A DNA stretch of 64,000 nt from Neoalteromonas arenosi (GCF_030362855.1 NZ_JAUCBP010000007.1:620675-684674), one strand, 5' to 3'; counted from the first letter of the stretch, positions 38,863 to 50,797 are shown. Notes: generated by a model from the sequence alone, not told the origin. A program made the numbers and translations.

Positions 38863-41541
38863 ATGACTGACAACGCTAAAGAAATCCTTCCGATTAATAT
38901 CGAAGAAGAGCTTAAGAATTCATATTTAGATTACGCCATGAGCGTAATCGTTGGTCGGGCACTACCGGATGTAAGGGATGGCCTTAAGCCGGTACACCGA
39001 CGCGTTTTGTTCGCAATGAACGAACTTAAGAATGATTTTAACAAGCCATATAAGAAGTCGGCGCGTGTCGTGGGCGACGTTATTGGTAAGTATCACCCGC
39101 ACGGCGATTCCGCCGTGTATGACACGATCGTACGGATGGCGCAGCCATTCTCACTGCGCTATATGCTCGTAGATGGCCAAGGTAACTTCGGTTCAGTTGA
39201 TGGTGACTCAGCAGCTGCGATGCGTTACACCGAAGTTCGTATGGCGAAGATCGCACATGAATTACTGGCCGACTTAGATAAAGAAACGGTTAATTTCGTA
39301 CCCAACTATGACGGTACAGAGCAAATCCCTGAAGTATTGCCAACCAAAGTTCCCAACCTTTTGGTCAATGGTTCCTCAGGTATCGCGGTTGGTATGGCAA
39401 CTAATATTCCGCCACACAACCTGACTGAAGTGGTTAATGGTTGTATTGAGTTAATTAAAAACCCAGAGATGAATGTTGAAGAATTAATGACATTCATTCC
39501 AGGCCCAGACTTCCCAACAGCTGCAATGATCAGCGGTCGCAAAGGGATTGAAGAGGCCTACCGCACCGGGCGGGGCAAAATTTATTTACGTGCTCGCGCT
39601 GAGATTGAGACCGAAGATAATGGAAAAGAAACCATTATCGTCAGTGAAATCCCGTACCAAGTTAACAAAGCGCGTTTGATTGAAAAGATTGCTGAATTAG
39701 TCAAAGAAAAACGCGTTGAAGGGATCTCAGCGTTGCGCGATGAATCCGATAAAGACGGTATGCGCATCGTTATCGAGGTCAAGCGCAACGAGTCTGCCGA
39801 AGTCGTATTGAATCACTTGTATGCCAATACACAGCTACAAACTGTGTTTGGTATGAATATGGTTGCACTTGATAACGGGCAACCTAAGGTGTTTAACCTC
39901 AAGCAGATGCTAGAAGCCTTTATTCTGCATCGTCGTGAAGTGGTTACACGTCGTACCGTTTTCGAACTGCGTAAAGCACGTGATCGCGCCCATATATTAG
40001 AAGGCCTCGCGATTGCTCTAGCCAACATCGATGAAGTCATCGAGTTAATCAAAGCTTCACAAAGTCCATCTGACGCTAAACAAGCGCTTGTTGCACGCGG
40101 CTGGAAACTTGGCGATGTAGCACAGATGCTTGAACGCGCCGGTGATGATGATCCATCACGTCCGGAATGGTTGGCACCAGAGTTTGGTATTCGCGATGGC
40201 GATTATTATCTCACTGAACAACAAGCACAGGCGATCCTTGACTTACGCTTGCACAAATTAACAGGTTTAGAACACGATAAAATTCTAGACGAATATCGTA
40301 GCTTACTTGACCTAATTGCTGAGTTGTTGCACATCTTGGCAAGTTCAGAGCGTTTGATGGAAGTTATCCGCGAAGAATTAGAAGCTGTGCGTGATGAATT
40401 TGGCGATGACCGCCGTACTGAAATCACAGCAGCAAGTCACGATATCGATATCGAAGACCTGATCGAGCAAGAAGATGTCGTAGTGACTCTGTCACACGAA
40501 GGCTATGTGAAGTATCAAAAACTCAATGATTACGAAGCGCAACGTCGTGGCGGTAAAGGCAAATCAGCCACCAAGATGAAAGACGAAGACTTTATCGAAC
40601 GTTTGTTGGTCGCCAATACTCATGATCACATCTTGTGCTTTAGTACCCGCGGTCGACTGTATTGGTTGAAGGTGTATCAATTACCGCTGGCGAGTCGTAA
40701 CGCACGTGGTCGTCCGATCGTTAACATATTGCCGTTAGAAGAAGACGAGCGCATTACTGCAATCTTGCCAATTAAAGAATTTACCGATGATAAGTTTGTT
40801 ATTATGGCAACCGCTAACGGCACCGTTAAGAAGACCTCGCTTACCCAGTACTCACGTCCGCGTTCAAACGGCATCATTGCGGTTAACTTAAATGAAGGCG
40901 ATGAGCTTATCGGCGTCGATATTACCAACGGTGAAGATGACATTATGTTGTTCTCCGATGAAGGTAAAGTTGTACGATTCAATGAAAAGGCGCGTGATTC
41001 AGAAACCGGTGCGGTAAAACGGGATCCTGAAACTGGCGAGGAAATCCTTGCGATTCGCCCAATGGGAAGAACGGCAACAGGTGTACGCGGTATCAAGCTA
41101 CAAGACGGACAACGGGTCGTTTCGTTAATCGTTCCGAAAGGCGATGGTGCCATCCTTACTGTAACCGAAAACGGTTTTGGTAAGCGTACTCCACTGGCTG
41201 ACTATCCAGCGAAGAGCCGCGCAACACAGGGTGTTGTATCGATTAAAGTCTCTGAGCGAAACGGAAAGGTTGTTGGTGCAGTGCAAGTGGATGAAAACAT
41301 GGAAATCATGTTGATCAGTGACAAAGGCACCTTAGTCAGAACGCGGGTTAACGAAGTTTCTATCGTTGGACGTAACACTCAAGGTGTGCGTTTGATCAGA
41401 ACTGCAGATGATGAAAACGTTGTTGGTCTGGAACGCATTGAAGAGATTGAAGCTGAAGAAGTGTTGGACGAACAGGCAGAAGGCGAAGCCGCTATTGCTG
41501 AAGCCGACGCTACTGATGAGAGTTCAGATAAGGAAGAATAA
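38863..41541 (+). CDS. gyrA: DNA gyrase subunit A
   Basis: An 892-residue GyrA that breaks and rejoins DNA to add negative supercoils with GyrB. The catalytic Tyr122 is in MRYTEVR. The quinolone-resistance region keeps Ser83 and Asp87 ([12 protein letters not shown]), the wild-type residues. The GyrA box is QRRGGKG near residue 560, before the C-terminal wrapping domain. An acidic tail follows (about 855-892). It has 271 bases of upstream DNA shared with divergent ubiG; an AT-rich element near 38805-38815 precedes a GC-rich stretch, which would suit supercoiling-sensitive control, but I cannot place the promoter firmly. Confidence 0.98.
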   Translation: MTDNAKEILPINIEEELKNSYLDYAMSVIVGRALPDVRDGLKPVHRRVLFAMNELKNDFNKPYKKSARVVGDVIGKYHPHGDSAVYDTIVRMAQPFSLRYMLVDGQGNFGSVDGDSAAAMRYTEVRMAKIAHELLADLDKETVNFVPNYDGTEQIPEVLPTKVPNLLVNGSSGIAVGMATNIPPHNLTEVVNGCIELIKNPEMNVEELMTFIPGPDFPTAAMISGRKGIEEAYRTGRGKIYLRARAEIETEDNGKETIIVSEIPYQVNKARLIEKIAELVKEKRVEGISALRDESDKDGMRIVIEVKRNESAEVVLNHLYANTQLQTVFGMNMVALDNGQPKVFNLKQMLEAFILHRREVVTRRTVFELRKARDRAHILEGLAIALANIDEVIELIKASQSPSDAKQALVARGWKLGDVAQMLERAGDDDPSRPEWLAPEFGIRDGDYYLTEQQAQAILDLRLHKLTGLEHDKILDEYRSLLDLIAELLHILASSERLMEVIREELEAVRDEFGDDRRTEITAASHDIDIEDLIEQEDVVVTLSHEGYVKYQKLNDYEAQRRGGKGKSATKMKDEDFIERLLVANTHDHILCFSTRGRLYWLKVYQLPLASRNARGRPIVNILPLEEDERITAILPIKEFTDDKFVIMATANGTVKKTSLTQYSRPRSNGIIAVNLNEGDELIGVDITNGEDDIMLFSDEGKVVRFNEKARDSETGAVKRDPETGEEILAIRPMGRTATGVRGIKLQDGQRVVSLIVPKGDGAILTVTENGFGKRTPLADYPAKSRATQGVVSIKVSERNGKVVGAVQVDENMEIMLISDKGTLVRTRVNEVSIVGRNTQGVRLIRTADDENVVGLERIEEIEAEEVLDEQAEGEAAIAEADATDESSDKEE

Positions 41542-41548
41542 CGCCTTT

Positions 41549-42631
41549 ATGAGTCAGGTGTACAATTTCTCAGCGGGGCCAGCTATGCTGCCCGCTGAGG
41601 TTTTAAAGCAAGCGCAAGAAGAATTATTGTCATGGCAAGGCCTTGGCACTTCAGTGATGGAAATCAGTCACCGCAGTCCTGAGTTCTTGGCTGTTGCCCA
41701 AGAATCGGAACGTGACTTGCGAGATTTAATGGCGATACCTGACAACTACACGGTGTTGTTTATGCACGGTGGTGGACGTGGTCAGTTTGCAGCGGTACCA
41801 CTCAATCTGGCGGCCAAAGGCCAACGAGCAATGCATTTAGTCTCAGGCTCTTGGTCAAAAGCGTCAGTCGTTGAGGCGAGTAAATACATCCAAGCAGATT
41901 CGGCTGATATTCGTTTTGAACGCGATGGTACGATTGGTGCGAGCCTCGATATGATGCCTGAATTGAGTACTGATACCGCGTTTGTGCACTACTGTCCAAA
42001 CGAAACGGTAGATGGCATTGAACTATTCGGCGTTCCTCAGACAGATAAGACTATCGTTGCTGATATGTCATCGAATATCTTGTCTCGACCGGTTAATGTC
42101 GCAGATTATGGTGTTATTTGGGCGGGAGCGCAGAAGAATATTGGTCCTAGTGGTTTATCCGTCGTTATTGTACGTAGTGACTTATTGGGCTCACCACAAG
42201 CTGATACACCCGTGATCTTGGATTACACCGCCGCTGCTAATAACGAATCAATGTTCAATACACCGCCTACCTACAGTTGGTACTTGTCTGGTTTAGTATT
42301 CAAATGGCTGAAGCAACAAGGTGGGGTCGCGGCGGTTGAAGCGATTAATCGCCAAAAAGCCGAACTCTTATACGAGTGTATCGACGCTTCGGCGTTGTAC
42401 AACAACCGCATTGCAGCTGAAAATCGTTCGCGAATGAACGTGGTATTTCAGTTAGCCGATGAATCACTCAATGCAGAGTTTTTAGCCCAGGCTAAGGACA
42501 ATGGCTTACACGCGCTGAAAGGCCATCGTTCAGTCGGTGGAATGCGCGCCAGTATATACAATGCAATGCCCTTGATAGGGGTTCAGACACTCGTCGAATT
42601 TATGCGCGAATTTGAGCGCACTAAAGGGTAA
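41549..42631 (+). CDS. serC: Phosphoserine aminotransferase
   Basis: A 360-residue PLP enzyme making 3-phosphoserine for serine and 4-phosphohydroxythreonine for pyridoxal synthesis. It starts [15 protein letters not shown], the canonical SerC N-terminus; the frame extends upstream into gyrA but ATG 41549 is clearly right. The PLP Lys is in [12 protein letters not shown]. It begins 7 bases after gyrA stops and 2 bases before aroA, so serC-aroA is a unit, as in E. coli. Confidence 0.97.
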   Translation: MSQVYNFSAGPAMLPAEVLKQAQEELLSWQGLGTSVMEISHRSPEFLAVAQESERDLRDLMAIPDNYTVLFMHGGGRGQFAAVPLNLAAKGQRAMHLVSGSWSKASVVEASKYIQADSADIRFERDGTIGASLDMMPELSTDTAFVHYCPNETVDGIELFGVPQTDKTIVADMSSNILSRPVNVADYGVIWAGAQKNIGPSGLSVVIVRSDLLGSPQADTPVILDYTAAANNESMFNTPPTYSWYLSGLVFKWLKQQGGVAAVEAINRQKAELLYECIDASALYNNRIAAENRSRMNVVFQLADESLNAEFLAQAKDNGLHALKGHRSVGGMRASIYNAMPLIGVQTLVEFMREFERTKG

Positions 42632-42633
42632 GC

Positions 42634-43914
42634 ATGGAAAAATTAACACTTCAACCGATTCAAAGCGTGTCGGGTACTGTTAATGTGCCTGGCTCGAAGA
42701 GTCTCTCAAATCGCGCTTTACTGCTTGCCGCGTTGGCAGAAGGCTCAACCACATTAACTAATTTACTCGATAGCGATGACATTAAGCACATGCTGACTGC
42801 TCTTGAGCAATTAGGCGTGCAATGTGAACTGAACGATTCTCGTGACCGTTGCGTAGTTCAGGGGGTGGGTAATTCCTTTACAGTCGACCAAGCTTTGACG
42901 TTGTTTTTAGGCAATGCAGGCACGGCTATGCGTCCATTGTGTGCAGTGCTCGCAACTTCTAACGTCGATGTAACGCTTACCGGCGAACCGCGTATGGAAG
43001 AGCGTCCCATCGGGGATTTGACCGATGCATTGCAAGCAGCAGGTGCTGACATCGAGTTTTTAAAGAATCCCGGTTACCCACCAATGCGGATTAAAGGAAA
43101 ACGGCTAGCCGGCGGTGAAATCAGTGTGGATGGCAGCGTATCAAGCCAGTTTTTAACAGCATTGTTGATGGCAGCGCCGTTGTTTAGTGGTGATTCCATC
43201 ATCACCATCAAAGGTGAGTTGGTCTCCAAGCCCTATATCGATATTACATTGGAAACGATGCGAGCATTCGGTATCGACGTAGTAAACAATGATTATAAAA
43301 CCTTTGTGGTCAAAGGCGGCCAAACCTACAAATCGCCTGGACAGTTTTTGGTAGAAGGTGATGCATCCTCGGCATCGTATTTTCTGGCTGCGGCAGCTAT
43401 CAAAGGCGGTACGGTAAAAGTTACCGGCGTCGGTAAAAAATCTATTCAAGGCGACATTCGCTTTGCAGATGTGCTAGAAAAAATGGGCGCTAAAGTCGAG
43501 TGGCAGGATGAAGCTATAATAGTGCATGGTGCGCCTCTGACTGCAGTAAACATGGATATGAACCATATACCTGATGCAGCAATGACAATCGCTACTACTG
43601 CATTATTTGCAGAGGGTACAACTACTATTTCCAATATTTACAACTGGCGAGTTAAAGAGACTGATCGCTTGCATGCGATGGCTACAGAGCTGCGTAAAGT
43701 GGGCGCAACAGTTGATGAAGGGCATGACTACATCAGCGTTACACCGCCGCAGCAGTTGCAACATGCTGAAATTGAGACCTATGACGATCATCGGGTTGCC
43801 ATGTGTTTCTCGTTAGTTGCTTTGAGCGATACACCGGTGACCATTTTGGATCCCAAGTGTACGCGCAAAACCTTTCCTGATTACTTCGAGCGTTTCGCTA
43901 CAATTACCCAGTAG
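42634..43914 (+). CDS. aroA: 3-phosphoshikimate 1-carboxyvinyltransferase (EPSP synthase)
   Basis: A 426-residue shikimate-pathway enzyme that joins PEP to shikimate-3-phosphate. The N-terminal [17 protein letters not shown] and [11 protein letters not shown] motifs bind substrate, and the C-terminal [14 protein letters not shown] holds catalytic residues. The sequence is of the class I type (NAGTAMRPL), as in E. coli. Follows serC by 2 bases. Confidence 0.97.
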   Translation: MEKLTLQPIQSVSGTVNVPGSKSLSNRALLLAALAEGSTTLTNLLDSDDIKHMLTALEQLGVQCELNDSRDRCVVQGVGNSFTVDQALTLFLGNAGTAMRPLCAVLATSNVDVTLTGEPRMEERPIGDLTDALQAAGADIEFLKNPGYPPMRIKGKRLAGGEISVDGSVSSQFLTALLMAAPLFSGDSIITIKGELVSKPYIDITLETMRAFGIDVVNNDYKTFVVKGGQTYKSPGQFLVEGDASSASYFLAAAAIKGGTVKVTGVGKKSIQGDIRFADVLEKMGAKVEWQDEAIIVHGAPLTAVNMDMNHIPDAAMTIATTALFAEGTTTISNIYNWRVKETDRLHAMATELRKVGATVDEGHDYISVTPPQQLQHAEIETYDDHRVAMCFSLVALSDTPVTILDPKCTRKTFPDYFERFATITQ

Positions 43915-44031
43915 TTAAAGCCGGTTAATTACCTCGCGATATAGTTTGCAACAAAACGGTATCGCGAATTAATGGTAATTCCTTAATGCCATGCGTATAA
44001 TGCCGCCCGATTTTTACCAAGGGTGGTTTTT

Positions 44032-44706
44032 ATGCGATCGATTCCAGTCGTTACAGTAGACGGTCCAAGCGGTGCAGGGAAGGGCACGCTCGCGTCTATG
44101 TTAGCGAATCATTTGAATTGGCACTTACTCGATAGCGGCGCGCTATATCGCGTGCTAGCCGTGGCCACTGAGCACCACGGGATTTCTCCTGCCGATGAAG
44201 AAGCTATAGTTCCATTAGCTTCAGGCCTAGACGTTACGTTCGAAACAGAAGGTGACTCACGTAAGATTGTTTTAGAAGGTGAAGATGTCACCGATGTCAT
44301 CCGCACAGAAGAAGTCGGTAGTGTTGCCTCTCAGGTTGCTGCTTTACCGCGTGTGCGAGAAGCGTTGTTGCGTCGCCAGCGCGCGTTTGAGCAAGCACCG
44401 GGACTAATTGCAGATGGCCGTGATATGGGAACCGTGGTTTTCCCGGAAGCTGTAGCCAAAATATTTCTCACTGCTTCAGCTGAAGCCCGCGCTGAGCGTC
44501 GCTTTAATCAGTTGAAAGAGAAGGGCATGAGTGTTAAACTTTCGCGCCTTTTATCTGACATCAAGGCGCGCGATGAGCGCGATACGCAACGAATTGTTGC
44601 GCCTTTAGTGCCAGCTGAAGATGCATTTGAACTTGATTCAACAGCGTTGTCTATTGAGCAAGTGTTTGAAAAGGCAGTGGAATTTATTAAATCTAAACAC
44701 GTTTAG
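44032..44706 (+). CDS. cmk: Cytidylate kinase
   Basis: A 224-residue CMP/dCMP kinase. The P-loop is [16 protein letters not shown] at the N-terminus, and [17 protein letters not shown] is the CMP-binding block. ATG 44032 is preferred over GTG 44023 because it gives the normal N-terminus and has AGGGTGG upstream. Between aroA and rpsA, its usual place. Confidence 0.96.
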   Translation: MRSIPVVTVDGPSGAGKGTLASMLANHLNWHLLDSGALYRVLAVATEHHGISPADEEAIVPLASGLDVTFETEGDSRKIVLEGEDVTDVIRTEEVGSVASQVAALPRVREALLRRQRAFEQAPGLIADGRDMGTVVFPEAVAKIFLTASAEARAERRFNQLKEKGMSVKLSRLLSDIKARDERDTQRIVAPLVPAEDAFELDSTALSIEQVFEKAVEFIKSKHV

Positions 44707-44825
44707 TGGAAATGAGTTTTACGCCTAGGTACATCACCAAAAATGGATTTCGGTGATTTTGAATAACAACCCCACGTTAGCCGGATTGTAATGTGGATGT
44801 CAATTTTAGATTAAAATTAACTTTT
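44707..44825 (+). promoter_or_regulatory. rpsA leader without a clear Shine-Dalgarno
   Basis: This 119-base leader has a hairpin, ATCACC (44733-44738) with GGTGAT (44752-44757), and an AT-rich run before ATG 44826 with no GGAG-like site. In E. coli rpsA the leader also lacks a normal Shine-Dalgarno and is bound by S1 itself for autogenous control, so the same is likely here. Confidence 0.5.
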
Positions 44826-46496
44826 ATGACTGAAAATTTTGCAGAGCTTTTTGAAGAGAGCTTACAACAACTAGAAACTCGTCCTGGTGCAATCGTTAAA
44901 GGAACAGTAGTTTCTATCGACAAAGACATCGTCCTCGTTGATGCTGGTCTTAAATCAGAAAGCGCAATCCCAGCTGATCAATTCAAGAACAATGAAGGTG
45001 AACTTGAAATTGCTATCGGTGATACCGTTGATGTTGCACTAGATGCAGTAGAAGACGGCTTCGGTGAGACTATCCTATCTCGTGAAAAAGCTAAGCGTCA
45101 CGAAGCTTGGGTAGACCTAGAAAAAGCGTACGAAGAAAAAGAAACGATCAAAGGTGTAATTAACGGTAAGGTGAAAGGTGGTTTCACTGTTGAAGTGAAC
45201 ACTGTTCGCGCGTTCTTACCTGGTTCATTGGTTGACGTTCGCCCTGTACGCGATACTACTCACCTTGAAGGTAAAGAATTAGAATTCAAAGTAATCAAGT
45301 TAGATGCTAAGCGTAACAACGTTGTTGTTTCTCGCCGTGCGGTTATCGAAGCAGAGAGCAGCGCAGAGCGTGATACTTTGCTTGCTAACTTGGAAGAAGG
45401 TCATGAAGTTAAAGGTATCGTTAAGAACCTTACTGACTACGGTGCGTTCGTTGACTTGGGCGGCGTAGACGGTCTACTTCACATCACTGATATGGCTTGG
45501 AAGCGCGTTAAGCACCCAAGTGAAATTGTAAATGTTGGTGATGAAATCAACGTTAAAGTACTTAAGTTCGACAAAGAGAAGTCTCGTGTTTCTCTAGGTA
45601 TGAAGCAAATGGGCAGCGATCCATGGCAAGAAATTGCTAACCGTTACCCAGAAGGTTCTAAGTTGAGCGGTGCGGTTACTAACCTAACTGACTACGGCTG
45701 CTTCGTAGAAATCGAAGACGGCGTTGAAGGTCTAGTTCACGTATCTGAAATGGATTGGACTAACAAGAACGTTCACCCGTCTAAAGTTGTTAACTTAGGT
45801 GACGTTGTTGAAGTAATGGTTCTTGAAATTGACGAAGAGCGTCGTCGTATTTCTCTAGGTCTTAAGCAATGTATCGCTAATCCTTGGGAAGAGTTTGCTA
45901 AGTCACACGAAAAAGGTGACAAGGTTAGCGGTAAGATCAAGTCTATCACTGACTTTGGTATCTTTATCGGCCTAGACGGCGGCATCGACGGTTTGGTTCA
46001 CTTGTCTGACATTTCTTGGAACAAGACTGGTGAAGAAGCGGTTCGCGATTATAAGAAAGGCGACGAAATTTCTGCGGTTGTTCTACAAGTTGACCCAGAG
46101 CGTGAGCGTATCTCTCTTGGCGTTAAGCAAATCGAAGAAGATCCTTTCAATAAGTATCTGACAGATAACAAGAAAGGTGCTATCGTTAATGGTACTGTTA
46201 CCGCAGTTGACGCGAAAGGCGTTACAGTTAACCTAGCTGAAGAAGTTGACGGCTACATCCGTGTTGGTGACCTAGCTCGTGACCGTGTAGAAGATGCTTC
46301 AGAAGTGGTTAATGTTGGTGATTCAATCGAAGCTAAATTCATGGGCGTCGATCGTAAGAACCGTATGGTAAACCTTTCTGTTAAAGCGAAAGATCAAGCT
46401 GACGAGAAAGAAGCACTAGACAAAGTGAACCAGCAAGAAGACGCTGGGTTCGCAAATGCTATGGCTGAAGCTTTCAAAGCAGCAAAAGGCGAGTAA
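44826..46496 (+). CDS. rpsA: 30S ribosomal protein S1
   Basis: A 556-residue S1 with six S1/OB repeats, the length of the E. coli protein. It begins [21 protein letters not shown]; the frame extends to 44793 but this start gives the known N-terminus. Repeats 3-6 show [15 protein letters not shown]-, [16 protein letters not shown]- and [16 protein letters not shown]-like cores. S1 delivers mRNA to the ribosome. Codon use differs visibly from its neighbours (more preferred codons), as expected for a highly expressed gene. Confidence 0.98.
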   Translation: MTENFAELFEESLQQLETRPGAIVKGTVVSIDKDIVLVDAGLKSESAIPADQFKNNEGELEIAIGDTVDVALDAVEDGFGETILSREKAKRHEAWVDLEKAYEEKETIKGVINGKVKGGFTVEVNTVRAFLPGSLVDVRPVRDTTHLEGKELEFKVIKLDAKRNNVVVSRRAVIEAESSAERDTLLANLEEGHEVKGIVKNLTDYGAFVDLGGVDGLLHITDMAWKRVKHPSEIVNVGDEINVKVLKFDKEKSRVSLGMKQMGSDPWQEIANRYPEGSKLSGAVTNLTDYGCFVEIEDGVEGLVHVSEMDWTNKNVHPSKVVNLGDVVEVMVLEIDEERRRISLGLKQCIANPWEEFAKSHEKGDKVSGKIKSITDFGIFIGLDGGIDGLVHLSDISWNKTGEEAVRDYKKGDEISAVVLQVDPERERISLGVKQIEEDPFNKYLTDNKKGAIVNGTVTAVDAKGVTVNLAEEVDGYIRVGDLARDRVEDASEVVNVGDSIEAKFMGVDRKNRMVNLSVKAKDQADEKEALDKVNQQEDAGFANAMAEAFKAAKGE

Positions 46497-46505
46497 TCTC
46501 CTGTC

Positions 46506-46529
46506 AGGCGCATCAATTGTGATGCGCCT
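46506..46529 (+). other. Stem-loop between rpsA and ihfB
   Basis: AGGCGCATCA (46506-46515) and TGATGCGCCT (46520-46529) pair over 10 bases with a 4-base loop. No T-run follows, so it may trim or protect the rpsA message and only partly reduce read-through into ihfB. Confidence 0.55.
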
Positions 46530-46578
46530 ATCTTCCTCTGCTGGTAACATCAAGTTGAATATAGAACGCGAGGTTGCC

Positions 46579-46863
46579 ATGACAAAGTCTGAACTCATCG
46601 AAAGATTAGCTGAACAAGCTCAGCACATACCGGCAAAAGAGCTTGAAGTCGCTGTCAAAGAACTGTTAGAACAATTAGCGCAAACACTGCAAAAAGGCGA
46701 ACGGATCGAAATTCGTGGCTTTGGTAGTTTTTCGTTGCACTATCGTGCGCCACGCGTGGGTCGCAATCCTAAAACGGGTGAGACAGTTCAACTCGAAGGT
46801 AAATATGTACCTCACTTTAAGCCCGGTAAAGAATTGCGTGATAGAGTAAACGCAACACTGTAA
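46579..46863 (+). CDS. ihfB: Integration host factor beta subunit
   Basis: A 94-residue DNA-bending protein that pairs with IhfA. It begins [13 protein letters not shown] and has the DNA-wrapping arm [19 protein letters not shown] near the C-terminus. ATG 46579 follows GAGG by 5 bases. The length equals E. coli IhfB. Downstream of rpsA as usual. Confidence 0.97.
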   Translation: MTKSELIERLAEQAQHIPAKELEVAVKELLEQLAQTLQKGERIEIRGFGSFSLHYRAPRVGRNPKTGETVQLEGKYVPHFKPGKELRDRVNATL

Positions 46864-46892
46864 TAAAGCGCTACCCAAAGGAGTATTAGTCC

Positions 46893-47147
46893 TTGAAGGG
46901 ATTAATCATTGTCATACTGGTAATCGTTCTGTTGTGCCTGTTTATATTTGTTGGCGCGCAGAATAGTCAACTTGTCACTGTTAATTTTGTCATTGCACAA
47001 GCAACATTACAACTTTCTACGTTAATGGCTATTGTGCTGACGATAGGCGTTGCACTCGGAGTTTCATTTGTCTTGTCTAGTTGGCTTGCTCTGCGTGTCA
47101 AGCTCGGCCTGACTAAGCAGAAGCTCAAGAAGTTACAGGGCGAATAG
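46893..47147 (+). CDS. lapA: Lipopolysaccharide assembly protein LapA
   Basis: An 84-residue inner-membrane protein (DUF1049/YciS) with two hydrophobic segments (about 2-20 and 40-62) and a basic tail. It works with LapB in controlling LpxC and LPS synthesis. The start is a TTG at 46893 with AAGGAG 9 bases upstream. lapB follows after 2 bases. Confidence 0.9.
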   Translation: MKGLIIVILVIVLLCLFIFVGAQNSQLVTVNFVIAQATLQLSTLMAIVLTIGVALGVSFVLSSWLALRVKLGLTKQKLKKLQGE

Positions 47148-47149
47148 CC

Positions 47150-48319
47150 ATGTTGGAGCTGCTGTTCTTGTTACTTCCCGTAGCAGTTGGTTACGGTTGG
47201 GTTATGGGACGTAACAGTTTACGCCAAGCTCAGCGAAAACAGTCGAGTATTCTGTCCAAGCACTATTACAGAGGTCTTAACTTCCTTTTATCAGAACAAC
47301 CCGATAAAGCGGTTGATACACTGATAAAAATGATCGACCTCAACAACGATACCGTTGAAACTCACATTGCTATGGGCAATTTCTTTCGCCACAGAGGTGA
47401 GCTTGATCGAGCAATTCGCGTGCATCAAAACTTAGTGAGTCGCGACGAAATTCCGCCGGCTCAACGTGAAAATGCACTGCGCGAATTAGGTCGGGATTAT
47501 ACGCAAGCTGGATTCTTAGAACGTGCAGAGAATGCGTACCTTCAGCTGTTAAATTCTGATAAGCATTACATAAACGCGCAAACTAATTTATTTAAGATTT
47601 ATCAAACCACCAAAGAGTGGGATCGGGCGATAGAACTTGCCGAGCGGATGGTTGAGTGCCATGGAGACGATAACGATATACTCGTTCGCCTCGCTCACTT
47701 TTATTCTGAGCAGGCGGCGCTTTCTCTGCAAAGTGGCGATCATGAAAAGGCGGCGTTAGAGCTGCAAAAGGCTACGCAATCGGATGAAAAGGCCGTTCGA
47801 CCGTGGTTAATGTTGGGGGAACTTGCGATAGATCGCAAAGCTTATCAAGATGCGTTTGATTGCTTGAAAGAAGTTGCCAAGCGCGATATCAGCTGGATTA
47901 GCGAAGCCATTCCCTTGTTAGAAAAATGTGCACAAGAAACGGGGGATTGGGCACAGTTCGAAAGCATTTTGGACCAATATGGTTCGGTTTGTGCCGCATC
48001 CTACCTCGCCAAAGTCAATCTTATGGCTCAGCGAGGTGAAGTTGAAGAAGCGACGACGATGCTGTACGAGCAGTTACGTAAAAAGCCCACGATGAAAGGC
48101 TTTGCAACCTTGATGCGATTATATATAACCCAACAAAAACAAGATCCCGCATCGAGTAGTCTTGCGCAGTTAAAAGGTTTGGTTGAACAGCAAATGCTCC
48201 AGCGACCGAAGTATCGCTGTGGTAATTGTGGGTTTTCCGGCCGTAAAGTCTACTGGTTGTGCCCTTCATGTAAAAAGTGGGGTGTGGTTAAGCCGATTAA
48301 AGGTTTAGATGGAGAATGA
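47150..48319 (+). CDS. lapB: Lipopolysaccharide assembly protein LapB
   Basis: A 389-residue protein with an N-terminal membrane anchor (LLFLLLPVAVGYGWVMG), a run of TPR repeats (about 35-340) and a C-terminal rubredoxin-like metal site, CGNCGFSGRKVYWLCPSCKKWG by its CxxC pairs. LapB brings LpxC to FtsH for degradation, so it sets the LPS level. Its last 11 bases overlap pyrF, indicating coupling. Confidence 0.95.
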   Translation: MLELLFLLLPVAVGYGWVMGRNSLRQAQRKQSSILSKHYYRGLNFLLSEQPDKAVDTLIKMIDLNNDTVETHIAMGNFFRHRGELDRAIRVHQNLVSRDEIPPAQRENALRELGRDYTQAGFLERAENAYLQLLNSDKHYINAQTNLFKIYQTTKEWDRAIELAERMVECHGDDNDILVRLAHFYSEQAALSLQSGDHEKAALELQKATQSDEKAVRPWLMLGELAIDRKAYQDAFDCLKEVAKRDISWISEAIPLLEKCAQETGDWAQFESILDQYGSVCAASYLAKVNLMAQRGEVEEATTMLYEQLRKKPTMKGFATLMRLYITQQKQDPASSSLAQLKGLVEQQMLQRPKYRCGNCGFSGRKVYWLCPSCKKWGVVKPIKGLDGE

Positions 48320-49031
48320 TGTGACAGTCACTGATGCTAAAGTAATCATTGCATTAGATTTTGATACAGAAGAACAAGTATTTGATTTGGTTGAACGGTT
48401 AGATCCGAAAACCTGTCGGCTCAAGGTCGGTAAGGAATTGTTTACCCGTTTTGGTCCCGCTATAGTAAAGCGTTTAGTCAGCAGTGGTTTTGATGTGTTT
48501 CTCGATTTGAAATTCCACGATATCCCCAACACTGTGGCCAAAGCCTGCTTGGCCGCTGCAGATCTCGGTGTTTGGATGGTGAATGTACATGCCAGTGGTG
48601 GACCTAAAATGCTAGAGCACACCCAGAATCAATTAAGCCAACTTTCACATGCGCCCAAATTAATTGCGGTGACTGTTTTAACGAGTATGGATCAAAGCCA
48701 ATTAGATAGTGTTGTTGGCAATACAACCTTAAATCAACAAGTGCTTAAGCTTGCCACTATAACACGTAACGCAGGTCTTGATGGCGTTGTGTGTTCAGCG
48801 CAAGAAGCCAGCATGCTGAAGCGAGCGTTAGGTAAAAGTTTCGAGTTGGTCACACCGGGTATTCGTCCCCTAGGTGCAAATCAAGACGACCAGTCCCGTA
48901 TTGTTACGCCTAGTCAAGCAATTGTCGATGGTGTTGATTACATGGTGGTCGGCCGACCAATTACAAAAGCTGAAGATCCTGTCGCTGCCTTGACGGCGAT
49001 CAATCAGGAAATTGCAGCGGCCATGCATTAG
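48309..49031 (+). CDS. pyrF: Orotidine 5'-phosphate decarboxylase
   Basis: A 240-residue enzyme that decarboxylates OMP to UMP, the last step of pyrimidine synthesis. The catalytic block is FLDLKFHDIPNTV. The start is uncertain: ATG 48309 has AAAGG 5 bases upstream, while GTG 48321 has GGAG 6 bases upstream and gives a shorter N-terminus closer to homologues. It lies behind lapB, as in E. coli. Confidence 0.95.
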   Translation: MENDVTVTDAKVIIALDFDTEEQVFDLVERLDPKTCRLKVGKELFTRFGPAIVKRLVSSGFDVFLDLKFHDIPNTVAKACLAAADLGVWMVNVHASGGPKMLEHTQNQLSQLSHAPKLIAVTVLTSMDQSQLDSVVGNTTLNQQVLKLATITRNAGLDGVVCSAQEASMLKRALGKSFELVTPGIRPLGANQDDQSRIVTPSQAIVDGVDYMVVGRPITKAEDPVAALTAINQEIAAAMH

Positions 49032-49047
49032 CCGCTGCACAAACACT

Positions 49048-50178
49048 TTACTGGCTCAATGCAGCGCCGGCTTCTTGAAATTCTAAAGAAAGTTGTTCAC
49101 CAAGCGCATCCATAACCGCACTATAGGTCACTTTACCTTTATGTACATTTAAGCCATTCAGCAAGTGAGGATTCTCTAGCATAGCGCGTTTTGGACCTTT
49201 ATTCGCAAGTGCTAATCCAAACGGCAATGTTGCATTATTTAATGCCATGGTTGATGTGCGCGCAACGCCACCTGGCATATTCGCGACACAGTAGTGAACA
49301 ACGCCATCAACGATATACACAGGGTCTTGGTGTGTAGTGGCGCGCGAAGTTTCAAAGCAACCGCCTTGATCAATTGCTACATCGACCAATACTGAACCTT
49401 GTTTCATTTGCGCGATATGAGCCGTATTAAGTAACTTCGGCGCAGCAGCACCTGGAATTAAAACCGCACCTACGACCAAATCTGCCTTAGATGAATAATG
49501 TTCGATTGCATCTACTGTCGAGTAAACGGTTTTGAGTTGATTGCCAAAGATATCATCAAGTTCACGTAAACGCGGTAATGAACGGTCAAGGATAGTGACA
49601 TCCGCGCCAAGTCCAATCGCCATTTTAGCGGCATTAGTACCGACAACACCACCGCCAATAACGAGCACTTTACCTGGTGCAACACCTGGCACACCACCGA
49701 GTAGTGTACCGCTACCACCGTGCGCTTTTTCGAGATAGTGCGCACCGGCTTGAACTGCCATACGGCCTGCGACTTCACTCATGGGCGCTAACAAAGGTAA
49801 ACCACCGCGCGCGTCAGTCACGGTTTCATACGCGATACAAGTTGCTCCGGACTCAACTAATAGCTGAGTTTGTGTTGGGTCAGGCGCTAAATGTAAATAG
49901 GTATAAAGCGTTTGTCCTTCACGTAACATTTTACATTCGTTAGGTTGTGGCTCCTTTACCTTAACAATCATGTCTGCTTGAGCGAAGATTTCTTCAGCAG
50001 TACCGATAATTTCAGCACCGGCTTCAATGTACATTTCATTACTAAAGCCGATCGCGGAGCCTGCGTCGACCTCAACGATTACCTTGTGGCCATGCGCAAC
50101 AAATTCTTTTACTGCAGCAGGCGTTAAGCCAACGCGATATTCATGATTTTTAATTTCTTTGGGTACACCGACTAACAC
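49048..50178 (-). CDS. ald: Alanine dehydrogenase
   Basis: A 376-residue NAD-dependent enzyme interconverting L-alanine with pyruvate and ammonia. It starts [20 protein letters not shown], has the substrate Lys in VKVKEPQ and the NAD site [20 protein letters not shown] (core GGGVVG). It is divergent from lrp with 130 bases between, so Lrp may control it. The gene converges on pyrF, and no strong terminator is visible between them. Confidence 0.96.
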   Translation of the reverse strand: MLVGVPKEIKNHEYRVGLTPAAVKEFVAHGHKVIVEVDAGSAIGFSNEMYIEAGAEIIGTAEEIFAQADMIVKVKEPQPNECKMLREGQTLYTYLHLAPDPTQTQLLVESGATCIAYETVTDARGGLPLLAPMSEVAGRMAVQAGAHYLEKAHGGSGTLLGGVPGVAPGKVLVIGGGVVGTNAAKMAIGLGADVTILDRSLPRLRELDDIFGNQLKTVYSTVDAIEHYSSKADLVVGAVLIPGAAAPKLLNTAHIAQMKQGSVLVDVAIDQGGCFETSRATTHQDPVYIVDGVVHYCVANMPGGVARTSTMALNNATLPFGLALANKGPKRAMLENPHLLNGLNVHKGKVTYSAVMDALGEQLSLEFQEAGAALSQ

Positions 50179-50308
50179 AAGCAGTTCCTCAACAGGTTAT
50201 TGTGATTATTTTCAGCGCGCAGTATACGTGTTAACTCGAAAAAGATTTCACTGTATATTGCTTTTTAACGGTGTAAAATACGGAAAAAATATTTAATAGG
50301 CTTTTATT

Positions 50309-50797
50309 GTGCTGGCCAAGACTCCCAAGAATCTGGATAGAATAGACCGGAAAATATTGATTGAATTGCAAAAAGATGGGCGTATATCGAATGTCGATCT
50401 GGCAAAAAGTGTGGGTTTGAGCGCGAGCCCCTGTCTTGAGCGAGTAAGGCGTCTAGAGGCTCAGGGGTACATCAAAGGGTATCGAGCGCTTGTTGATCCA
50501 GAAAAGCTCGGTGCCGCTATGTTGGTATTCGTCGAAATTACTCTGACAAAAACATCCGTAGATATTTTTGCAGAATTTTCTGCGGCAGTTAAACTGCACG
50601 ATGATATTCAAGAGTGCCACCTAGTTTCAGGTAATTTTGATTTTTTGTTAAAAGCAAGAGTGGCGGATATGTCGAGTTACAGAAAACTGCTAGGTGATAC
50701 GCTGTTGCGCCTCCCAGGAGTAAGCGAATCAAGGACTTACGTAGTAATGGAAGAGGTCAAGTCAACAACACAAGTCCATATAAGTTTAAAAGCATGA
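50309..50797 (+). CDS. lrp: Leucine-responsive regulatory protein Lrp
   Basis: A 162-residue Lrp/AsnC transcription factor. It has an N-terminal winged-helix domain (LDRIDRKILIELQKDGRISN, then SASPCLERVRRLEAQGYI) and a C-terminal RAM/ACT domain (FVEITL, ECHLVSGNFDFLLKARV). It is very close to E. coli Lrp. The start is GTG 50309. Position beside ftsK matches E. coli. Being divergent from ald it may regulate that gene. Confidence 0.95.
   Translation: MLAKTPKNLDRIDRKILIELQKDGRISNVDLAKSVGLSASPCLERVRRLEAQGYIKGYRALVDPEKLGAAMLVFVEITLTKTSVDIFAEFSAAVKLHDDIQECHLVSGNFDFLLKARVADMSSYRKLLGDTLLRLPGVSESRTYVVMEEVKSTTQVHISLKA

Noticed and set aside
38863-41541. Many antisense open frames under gyrA and under the FAS1 gene
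   Set aside because: They mirror codon bias and low-complexity repeats in the real genes; none shows family motifs or a ribosome site.
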